A stretch of 5,889 nucleotides of DNA from Bacillota bacterium (GTDB lineage: Bacteria; Bacillota; Clostridia; Acetivibrionales; DSM-1351): NCBI GenBank assembly GCA_023436515.1, contig JAEZIV010000062.1:1-5889 (forward strand), in the 5' to 3' direction. Below are positions 1-4,803 of the stretch, one piece after another. Both the position numbers and the translations under genes were made by a program. Numbering within the stretch: the stretch's first letter is position 1; each line of letters starts with the position of its first letter. Under the pieces are notes generated by a model. The model was not told where the DNA came from, did no database searches, and worked only from the letters and a program-made list of their open reading frames with translations.

Positions 1-117
1 ATAATATATGACACTGATATCGGACATCTGCCTCCCCAATTAACTCTTATTAATGGAGCATACGCTGCTGTTGAATACTGTAATGGAGAGGGGAAAATAA
101 TCCAGAGCCTGCAATAA
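1..117 (+). CDS. C-terminal fragment of a probable S66-family peptidase (LD-carboxypeptidase/MccF-like)
   Basis: This frame is open from the window edge to a TAA stop and gives the last 38 residues of a protein whose start lies outside the window. The fragment contains YDTDIGHLPPQLTLINGA. This resembles the C-terminal end of S66 serine peptidases, where an 'xxGH..PQ/M..l..Ga' segment carries the histidine of the Ser-Glu-His triad; here that histidine would be codon 25-27. S66 enzymes cleave L,D-peptide bonds in muropeptides (LdcA type) or microcin C-like peptide nucleotides (MccF type). The fragment cannot separate these roles. The next gene starts 76 bp downstream in the same direction with no terminator visible between them, so they may be cotranscribed. 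The call rests on a short stretch recalled from the family pattern and is moderate at best. Confidence 0.55.
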   Translation: MIYDTDIGHLPPQLTLINGAYAAVEYCNGEGKIIQSLQ

Positions 118-178
118 TATATTAATATTAACTGAAAGATAGGTGTAGAGGTGTGAGTACCTATGTAATTCGAGAAAT

Positions 179-185
179 AAAGGAG
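179..185 (+). promoter_or_regulatory. Ribosome binding site that decides the start of the QueG-like/GNAT gene
   Basis: AAAGGAG lies 8 bp upstream of ATG 194. It overlaps the alternative in-frame GTG at 185-187, which therefore has no room for its own Shine-Dalgarno sequence. This favours the ATG. Confidence 0.7.
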
Positions 186-193
186 TGAAGTTT

Positions 194-1354
194 ATGACCT
201 TAAGCGAAGAAATAAGAGAAAAATTAATTGAAAAGGGTGCTGCAATTGTTGATTATGCAGATTTATCAGCTTTACCTTTGGAAGATAGGAGAGGCTATCC
301 ATACGGAATAATAATTGGTGTAGCACTCACCCCTGAAATATTAATAGGTATTAAGGATGGTCCTACACTAGATTATTACGGGGAATATAACAGACTTAAT
401 ACACTTCTGGACCAACTTGATGAATATGCTGCAGAATTACTAAGGGAAAAGGGTTTTGACGCTTTGCCAAAAGTACGAGGGATAGTCAAGATAGATGAAA
501 AATCCAGGCAGACCGAGCTGCCTCATAAAACTGTGGCAACGCGGGCCGGGATTGGCTGGATCGGTAAATGCGCTTTGCTGGTAACAGAGGAATATGGCTC
601 TGCCATAAGGATTTCAAGTGTACTGACAAATGCGGTGTTGGATACAGGTGAACCAATAAATAATTCCAGATGCGGTACTTGTGATGTATGTAAAAATATA
701 TGTCCGGCAGGAGCCGTTACCGGTAATAGCTGGGAGGTTCATATGGACAGGGATGAGCTATACGATGCTCATGCATGCAGAAACACTGCCCTTGAGAGAA
801 GTGGGAGGGTGGGAATTAGCAAGACCTTATGCGGTTTATGTATTTTATCATGCCCATGGACAAAGAAGTATCTCAAGAAATATCTCCGTAAAGAAATAAC
901 CTCGGTTACGGGAGGGTTGGAGCTGCTGCCACAGGTAAAGCCTCTTTGGGAGCAATTGCGGGAACATCACAGCAGGATATCAAAGTATTTTTCGGACAGT
1001 TTTCTTAATAGAAGCTTTTCTGATAGAGCTTCCGATTTTGAAAAAAAGGAAAATAGCCATATATTTCGCATTGAATTAATACATATAGGGGAGTCAAAGC
1101 CCCCAATAGGCTATTGCATAAGCTCAGTGGGTAATGATTTCTCCGGTGAGGTAGAATCCATCTTTGTCAGCAGCGAATATAGAGATTTTGGTATTGGAGA
1201 TATTCTGATGAAGAATGCCCTGGATTGGATGGACAGCAAGGGAGTTGTAACAAAAAGACTAAGTGTTGCTGCAGGTAATGACTCGGCACTAAAATTTTAT
1301 GATAGATATGGGTTTAAGACGAGAACATATATTTTAGAGCAAAAGGTTGACTAA
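194..1354 (+). CDS. QueG-like double [4Fe-4S] protein fused to a C-terminal GNAT acetyltransferase domain
   Basis: The product has 386 residues. Residues 1 to about 240 resemble the reductase-like part of epoxyqueuosine reductase relatives. There is a conserved segment LPHKTVATRAGIGWIGK (109-125). A first cysteine set, C160-x2-C163-x2-C166-x3-C170-P, is followed by C195, C213, C216 and C220-P. Eight cysteines fit two [4Fe-4S] clusters. Residues from about 247 to 386 look like a complete GNAT domain, with an acetyl-CoA loop RDFGIG (330-335) and a GNDSALKFYDRYGF segment (361-374) typical of the family's last strand. Canonical QueG reduces epoxyqueuosine in tRNA, but this protein looks like a divergent relative and its substrate is unknown. 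The ATG at 194 is preferred because AAAGGAG (179-185) lies 8 bp before it; an in-frame GTG at 185 overlaps that site. The protein is probably cytoplasmic. Confidence 0.85.
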   Translation: MTLSEEIREKLIEKGAAIVDYADLSALPLEDRRGYPYGIIIGVALTPEILIGIKDGPTLDYYGEYNRLNTLLDQLDEYAAELLREKGFDALPKVRGIVKIDEKSRQTELPHKTVATRAGIGWIGKCALLVTEEYGSAIRISSVLTNAVLDTGEPINNSRCGTCDVCKNICPAGAVTGNSWEVHMDRDELYDAHACRNTALERSGRVGISKTLCGLCILSCPWTKKYLKKYLRKEITSVTGGLELLPQVKPLWEQLREHHSRISKYFSDSFLNRSFSDRASDFEKKENSHIFRIELIHIGESKPPIGYCISSVGNDFSGEVESIFVSSEYRDFGIGDILMKNALDWMDSKGVVTKRLSVAAGNDSALKFYDRYGFKTRTYILEQKVD

Positions 1355-1388
1355 ATCAACTTAGCCACAGTATTTTCCAAATTTGCTC

Positions 1389-1417
1389 TTTACAGGTTAT
1401 TGCAGATAAACTATAAT
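1389..1417 (+). promoter_or_regulatory. Sigma-A type promoter of the murG-type gene
   Basis: A -35 box TTTACA (1389-1394) and a perfect -10 box TATAAT (1412-1417) are separated by exactly 17 bp. Transcription should start near 1424, about 35 bp before the ATG at 1459. The start region coincides with a LexA-type operator. A weaker alternative, TTGACT (1347-1352), 18 bp and TATTTT (1371-1376), lies just upstream. No terminator is visible between the previous gene's stop and this promoter, so readthrough from upstream is also possible. Confidence 0.8.
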
Positions 1418-1424
1418 AAGAATG

Positions 1425-1438
1425 CGAACAAATGTTCC
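1425..1438 (+). promoter_or_regulatory. LexA (DinR) operator / SOS box
   Basis: CGAACAAATGTTCC matches the Bacillus-type LexA/DinR consensus CGAACRNRYGTTYC at every position. Its core GAAC-N4-GTTC is part of a perfect inverted repeat (GAACA-AA-TGTTC). It begins 7 bp after the -10 box TATAAT, so it covers the expected transcription start. Bound LexA there should block initiation. Established knowledge: LexA self-cleaves on RecA filaments after DNA damage and releases such operators. Inference: the downstream murG-type gene, and perhaps the genes after it, are SOS-inducible. Confidence 0.8.
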
Positions 1439-1458
1439 CGACGGGGAGGAGCAATAGA

Positions 1459-2526
1459 ATGAAAACTATTGTTTTAACAGGAGGAGGTTTGTCAGGACAT
1501 GTTACTCCGAATATTGCATTGATACCAAAGTTGAAGCAATTGGGATATAAAGTCCACTACATAGGCTCAAATAATGGAATTGAAAAAAATCTTATCGAGA
1601 CAGAAGGCATTCAGTTTTATTCTATAAATGCCGGTAAGCTTAGAAGATATTTGGACCTTAAGAATATTACTGATGTATTCAGAGTTATGGATGGATTCAG
1701 GCAATCACTGTCTATTCTGAGAAAGATAAGGCCCGATATCATTTTCAGCAAGGGAGGATTTGTTTCCTGTCCTGTTGTTTGGGCTTCCTGGGTTTTGCGT
1801 ATTCCGATAGTCATTCATGAGTCAGACATGACTCCGGGATTGACCAATAAATTATCTATGCCCTTTGCAAACAAGGTGTGCTATACCTTCCCTGAGACAA
1901 AGGAACATATTCCCGGTGGAAAGGGAGTACTAACAGGCCTTCCTATAAGAGATAATCTTCTGCAGGGTGACAAAAATATCGGCAGGAGTATTTGTGGGTT
2001 TAGCAGTAAAAAACCTGTTTTACTTATAGTAGGTGGTAGTCAAGGCTCTGAAAACATAAATAGGATAACAAGAGCTTCCCTAAAGGTTTTGTTAAATGAC
2101 TATCAAATATGCCATATATGTGGTAAGGGAAATACCAGCTCTGATTATGAAGGCCTAGATGGATATAAGCAGTTTGAATATATAAACGAAGGGCAGCCTC
2201 ACATTTTTGCTTTAGCTGATTTGGTTATATCAAGAGCTGGTGCCACAACTATGTTTGAAATACTTGCATTAAAGAAACCAAGCCTACTAATCCCTCTATC
2301 GAAAAATGCCAGTAGAGGCGATCAGATTTTAAATGCCGCATCCTTTGAAAAGCAGGGGTTTAGTCATGTAATAATGGAAGAAAACTTAAACCAAGAGACC
2401 TTTGTTAGTAGTATTAAGGAGCTTTACCATGAAAAAGAAAAATATATAGAAGCTATGACTAAATATAGTGTAGGAAATCCAACCGATTTAGTTCTGGAGG
2501 TTTTGAGAGATTGTGCTAAGAAATGA
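1459..2526 (+). CDS. murG: MurG-type UDP-GlcNAc:lipid I N-acetylglucosaminyltransferase (lipid II synthase), clostridial subtype
   Basis: MurG transfers GlcNAc from UDP-GlcNAc to lipid I on the inner face of the membrane and so makes lipid II for peptidoglycan. The 355 residues match the family's usual length of about 355-360. The N-terminal acceptor domain has a glycine loop GGGLSGHVTP (8-17), SKGGFVSCPV (97-106) and the HESDMTPGLTNK segment (120-131). The C-terminal GT-B domain has a second loop VGGSQGS (191-197) and the donor-binding region SRAGATTMFE (258-267) with ASRGDQILNA (284-293). The usual GGGTxGH loop has Leu in place of Thr. The ATG at 1459 is chosen because GGGGAGGA (1443-1450) lies 8 bp upstream; an earlier in-frame ATG at 1432 falls inside the LexA box and has no ribosome site. 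This subtype is the main MurG in some Clostridium species and a second copy in other Firmicutes. The SOS box suggests the latter, but the window cannot decide. Confidence 0.9.
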   Translation: MKTIVLTGGGLSGHVTPNIALIPKLKQLGYKVHYIGSNNGIEKNLIETEGIQFYSINAGKLRRYLDLKNITDVFRVMDGFRQSLSILRKIRPDIIFSKGGFVSCPVVWASWVLRIPIVIHESDMTPGLTNKLSMPFANKVCYTFPETKEHIPGGKGVLTGLPIRDNLLQGDKNIGRSICGFSSKKPVLLIVGGSQGSENINRITRASLKVLLNDYQICHICGKGNTSSDYEGLDGYKQFEYINEGQPHIFALADLVISRAGATTMFEILALKKPSLLIPLSKNASRGDQILNAASFEKQGFSHVIMEENLNQETFVSSIKELYHEKEKYIEAMTKYSVGNPTDLVLEVLRDCAKK

Positions 2527-2559
2527 TTGTTTATATTAGTATTAAAAAGGAGAATAACT

Positions 2560-2778
2560 ATGAATGAAAAGGTAAACGAGCTTAGAACTATTATCACAAA
2601 ATTTGCCGAATCCGGCTGGGATGTGATCGATGCTCCTGCTAAAGCATGGTTGGGGGGAGCGCAATGCAAGAATGAACTAATTTCTGCTATTGAGAAGGCT
2701 GACCTGGAATGTGGCAGCTGTGGCTGTGATTTTGACCCACTATATAAAAAGGCTCTAGAGATGAAGGATTTACTGTAA
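2560..2778 (+). CDS. Small protein of unknown function with a CxxCxC motif
   Basis: This encodes 72 residues that I do not recognise as a named family. The first half looks helical and includes a GWDVIDAPAKAWLGG segment (19-33). The second half has Cys36 and a compact ECGSCGC cluster (50-56; Cys51, Cys54, Cys56) followed by DFDPLYKKALE (57-67). Three closely spaced cysteines plus Cys36 could bind a metal or form a redox pair, but this is inference. No signal peptide or membrane segment is visible. The start at ATG 2560 is supported by AAAGGAG (2546-2552) 7 bp upstream. It starts 33 bp after the murG-type stop with no promoter or terminator between them, so cotranscription with that gene is likely. 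It may therefore share LexA control. Confidence 0.75.
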   Translation: MNEKVNELRTIITKFAESGWDVIDAPAKAWLGGAQCKNELISAIEKADLECGSCGCDFDPLYKKALEMKDLL

Positions 2779-2902
2779 TTTTCCGCTATTCCCATGGCTC
2801 ATTATGGAGTATGAATAACCGGGGATGATTAAAAGACTAAGCCTTAATGATTTAGTATGTGCAAAAAAAGATAAGTGGGTTCAGAAGAGAGGATTTAGTG
2901 AT

Positions 2903-3229
2903 ATGAGTAAATCAAGCTTCAGAATAAGTATTAATCCTATAAGAGCTTTTCAATTGGTTAAAAATAATGTAAGTGCAGACGTGGTACATGAAGAAATCAA
3001 CGAGTTAGGTGATGAGAAGTATATTTCAATACTGATCTTTGAGAAGTATTACATGCGTGTGAGCAACAGAGCGGGCTTGGTGGTAATCCTTGATAATACA
3101 AAGGGTAATACTGAGGTTCGAATTATAGCAACAGCAAGCTCCCAAGGAGTGTTCTTTAACTTTGACTGGGGTGCAGGGGATGCTTTTGCAGACAGTGTCA
3201 GAGAAATTCTTCAGGGTTATATCATATAA
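2903..3229 (+). CDS. Conserved hypothetical protein, DUF6054-like
   Basis: The product from ATG 2903 has 108 residues. It opens with FRISINPIRAFQLVKNNV (6-23) and carries YISILIFEKYYMRVSNRAGL (40-59), NTEVR (69-73) and a striking FFNFDWGAGDAFADSV stretch (84-99). The pattern resembles what I recall of DUF6054 proteins from Firmicutes, which have no known function; I could not search to confirm this. It looks soluble, with alternating strands and a C-terminal helix. The frame is open further up to ATG 2825, which would add 26 residues, but that ATG is preceded directly by GGGG with no spacing. The ATG at 2903 has GAGAGGA (2887-2893) 9 bp upstream, and the family-like sequence begins right after it. 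It lies in line with the upstream small gene, 124 bp away, and the downstream methyltransferase gene, 66 bp away. Confidence 0.75.
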   Translation: MSKSSFRISINPIRAFQLVKNNVSADVVHEEINELGDEKYISILIFEKYYMRVSNRAGLVVILDNTKGNTEVRIIATASSQGVFFNFDWGAGDAFADSVREILQGYII

Positions 3230-3283
3230 TTATTGTGAGCAAATCAGGTTATATCTTCTATAAAAATACAGGAGCAATACTGT

Positions 3284-3298
3284 GGAGGTACATATTTG
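3284..3298 (+). promoter_or_regulatory. Ribosome binding site supporting a TTG start
   Basis: GGAGG at 3284-3288 is 7 bp before TTG 3296. It is the best ribosome site in this gap and fixes the methyltransferase start at a non-ATG codon. TTG starts are common in Firmicutes but usually reduce translation. Confidence 0.65.
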
Positions 3299-4093
3299 TC
3301 AACAATAGATAATACTGCTAGTGTTATAGAGCAATACAAAAATGATGATAATTTGTCTGCTCGGATCAGGCTTCATGCCAAACACAGTACAAATAAGCAG
3401 GGACTAATTCCCTGGCTGTTTTCAAAATATGAGTTTTCAGATTGCAAGCGCATTTTAGAGTTGGGCTGTGGAAATGGGGAGCAGTGGGCAAATCGTATTC
3501 AGCAGCTACCCTCTGAATGTATTTTGGTTCTGTCTGACCTGTCGGAGGGAATGGTTAAAACTGTTTGGGAAAGGTATTCCGACCATAAAAGTCTGCTGGT
3601 TCAGAGTGTGGACATACAGAATATACCCTTCCCCGATAACTGCTTTGATGCGGTTATTGCAAACCATATGCTATACCATATTCCTGAGTTATCAAAAGCT
3701 CTTTCTGAGGTTAACAGGATTTTAAGAAGCAAAGGTAAGTTTTATGCTTCAACAAATGGAAACGGCGGTATGAGACCATTCCTGCGAAATGCCTTTAAGC
3801 AGGTTAATCCGGAAGCAGATTTTTTCACCAAAACCTATTCATTTAGCCTTCAAAATGGTTCTGATATACTAAGTGAATACTTTGAGGATGTTCAAAGGCA
3901 TGATTACACTGACTCTTTGTCAGTCACCGATACACATGACCTAATGGACTGGTTAAAATCCACAATCTCTATGTCAGCATACTCCGAAAAGGATCTGGAG
4001 GGCTTATTTGAATATTTCGAGAGTATCAGGCTAAGGGAGGGTTCAATAATCATACCTAAGGAGGCCGGCTTGTTTATAGCATCAACACAATAG
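3296..4093 (+). CDS. Class I SAM-dependent methyltransferase, substrate unknown
   Basis: The product has 265 residues with the Rossmann-type methyltransferase core in residues 50-155. Motif I is RILELGCGNGEQW (52-64). The acidic end of strand 2 is SDLSEGM (80-86), D106 is the acidic residue of VDIQNIPFP (105-113), and FDAVIANHMLYHIP (117-130) is the strand 4 segment. LSEVNRILRSKGKFYAST (136-153) follows. This is the Methyltransf_11 pattern, typical of small-molecule or lipid methyltransferases. The C-terminal 110 residues form a family-specific region that I cannot tie to a substrate. The gene starts at TTG 3296, supported by GGAGG (3284-3288) 7 bp upstream; no ATG nearby has a comparable site. 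It is the last gene before the terminator at 4187, so it closes the transcript that may begin at the LexA-controlled promoter. A separate promoter in the 66 bp gap is not evident. Confidence 0.87.
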   Translation: MSTIDNTASVIEQYKNDDNLSARIRLHAKHSTNKQGLIPWLFSKYEFSDCKRILELGCGNGEQWANRIQQLPSECILVLSDLSEGMVKTVWERYSDHKSLLVQSVDIQNIPFPDNCFDAVIANHMLYHIPELSKALSEVNRILRSKGKFYASTNGNGGMRPFLRNAFKQVNPEADFFTKTYSFSLQNGSDILSEYFEDVQRHDYTDSLSVTDTHDLMDWLKSTISMSAYSEKDLEGLFEYFESIRLREGSIIIPKEAGLFIASTQ

Positions 4094-4186
4094 ATGAAAG
4101 GTGTACTAACATATAGCATTTCCAAGGCTGCATAATACACATGACATAAAAAACAATCAATAAGAGTTATACAGTAAAGAGGTAAG
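4094..4186 (+). other. Intergenic 3' region with weak dyad symmetry
   Basis: No gene is visible here. GTGTA (4101-4105) and TACAC (4136-4140), with inner TATAGC (4112-4117) facing GCTGCATA (4127-4134), could form a loose hairpin in the 3' untranslated RNA. There is no T-tract, so it is not a terminator. Its role, if any, is unknown. Confidence 0.25.
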
Positions 4187-4221
4187 AATGTGAGGACAGA
4201 AAGTATGTCTCACATTTTTTT
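4187..4221 (+). terminator. Rho-independent terminator after the methyltransferase gene
   Basis: AATGTGAGGACA (4187-4198) pairs with TGTCTCACATT (4206-4216), giving 11 base pairs with one bulged G and a 7-nt loop. A run of seven T (4215-4221) follows at once. It lies 94 bp after the methyltransferase stop and before the MarR control region. It therefore separates the murG-to-methyltransferase unit from the MarR-MATE unit. Confidence 0.85.
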
Positions 4222-4256
4222 ACTAATATCTTATAATTAATATTGATTTATATTAA

Positions 4257-4280
4257 ATTAGTTAGTAAACTAATGATTAG
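4257..4280 (+). promoter_or_regulatory. Candidate MarR-family operator (overlapping inverted repeats)
   Basis: ATTAGTT-AGTA-AACTAAT (4257-4274) is an inverted repeat with perfect 7-bp arms. It overlaps a second perfect one, CTAAT-G-ATTAG (4270-4280). MarR dimers usually bind AT-rich palindromes of 16-20 bp within their own promoters, and this lies about 55-80 bp before the MarR start codon. TACTAAT (4221-4227) repeats half of the motif further upstream, facing ATTAGTA (4276-4282). Autoregulation is inferred from position and symmetry only. Confidence 0.5.
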
Positions 4281-4290
4281 TACATATATT
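4262..4290 (+). promoter_or_regulatory. Tentative promoter of the marR-MATE unit
   Basis: TATATT (4285-4290) is a good -10 box but the -35 candidate TTAGTA (4262-4267), 17 bp upstream, is poor. An alternative is TTGATT (4243-4248), 17 bp and TAAACT (4266-4271). Both choices overlap the inverted repeats at 4257-4280, which fits repression by the MarR product. The DNA is so AT-rich that the exact boxes are uncertain. Confidence 0.3.
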
Positions 4291-4320
4291 ATTTATGCGC
4301 GAATCATTATGATATTTTCG

Positions 4321-4334
4321 TCGGAGGTGTCCGA
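4321..4334 (+). promoter_or_regulatory. Small hairpin containing the marR ribosome binding site
   Basis: TCGGA-GGTG-TCCGA is a perfect 5-bp inverted repeat with a 4-nt loop. It ends directly before ATG 4335. The Shine-Dalgarno sequence GGAGGTG (4323-4329) lies in the left arm and loop. If the RNA folds, it would lower initiation and keep the repressor level modest. The stem is short, so the effect may be small. Confidence 0.4.
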
Positions 4335-4778
4335 ATGGAGGGTCAGCACGAGGTAGGTTTTCTTCTTAGTAAAGCTTCAAGGCTGTCAAAGCAAAAGGTT
4401 AATCAAACATTGGCGGAGGTTGGTCTTACATTTCCTCAGTTTCTTGTTGTCAGACATTTGTATTATGACAATATTTCTGAAGGGGAGATTAAGTCAAACT
4501 CGCCTGCAGCAGTTGCCGAGCATCTGGGCTATGACAGACCTACTGTGACGGGGATTATTGAAAGACTTGTTAAACAGGGGTTTGCCACAAGAGAGACAAA
4601 TCTTTCGGACAGACGGTCTCATACAATTCTTCTTACAGAAAAATCGAAGGAATTAATATATGTAATTGATAATTTAATTTATGAAGCAAATGATAGAATG
4701 CTGTCAAGCTTTGCAGATGAAGAGATTAAGAACCTAAAGCTTTATTTAGTCCGAATAATCAATAATCTCAATGACTAG
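4335..4778 (+). CDS. MarR-family transcriptional regulator
   Basis: The 147-residue product has the normal MarR length and layout. An N-terminal dimerisation helix leads to LTFPQFLVVRHLYY (31-44). The winged helix-turn-helix covers AAVAEHLGYDRPTVTGIIERL (58-78), with VTGIIERLVKQGF (71-83) within or just after the recognition helix. The wing is SDRRSHTILLTEKSKEL (91-107), which matches the DRR...LT signature of the family, and C-terminal helices close the dimer interface. The protein has no cysteine, so an OhrR-style thiol switch is excluded; a bound small ligand is more likely. The gene sits 25 bp before a MATE pump gene in the same direction, as in mepR-mepA, so the natural reading is a local repressor of itself and the pump. 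ATG 4335 follows GGAGGTG by 5 bp. Confidence 0.9.
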   Translation: MEGQHEVGFLLSKASRLSKQKVNQTLAEVGLTFPQFLVVRHLYYDNISEGEIKSNSPAAVAEHLGYDRPTVTGIIERLVKQGFATRETNLSDRRSHTILLTEKSKELIYVIDNLIYEANDRMLSSFADEEIKNLKLYLVRIINNLND

Positions 4779-4803
4779 CATTCATGTAGCAGAAGGAGAT
4801 AAT

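Noticed and set aside
163..168. ATG followed directly by TAA, with AGAGGTG upstream, before the QueG-like gene
   Set aside because: A start-stop element could affect the downstream gene, but such a short match occurs easily by chance and nothing else supports it.
681..899. Alternative + frame inside the QueG-like gene
   Set aside because: It is a shadow of the cysteine-rich coding sequence and has no start signals of its own.
1346..1360. GTTGA-CTAAA-TCAAC inverted repeat at the end of the QueG-like/GNAT gene
   Set aside because: The stem is only 5 bp, AT-rich and without a T-tract, so it is not a credible terminator.
1432..1458. Upstream in-frame ATG that would extend the murG-type protein by 9 residues
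   Set aside because: It lies inside the LexA box near the predicted transcription start and has no ribosome site. ATG 1459 has GGGGAGGA at good spacing and begins the family-like sequence MKTIVLTGGG.
2424..2795. Minus-strand open frame of 123 codons
   Set aside because: It covers the end of the murG-type gene and the whole small Cys-motif gene, both of which have good ribosome sites on the + strand. Its product resembles no family I know.
2825..2902. Upstream in-frame ATG that would extend the DUF6054-like protein by 26 residues
   Set aside because: GGGG abuts the ATG with no spacing, and the added residues do not look like the rest of the protein. ATG 2903 has a better placed GAGAGGA. It remains possible.
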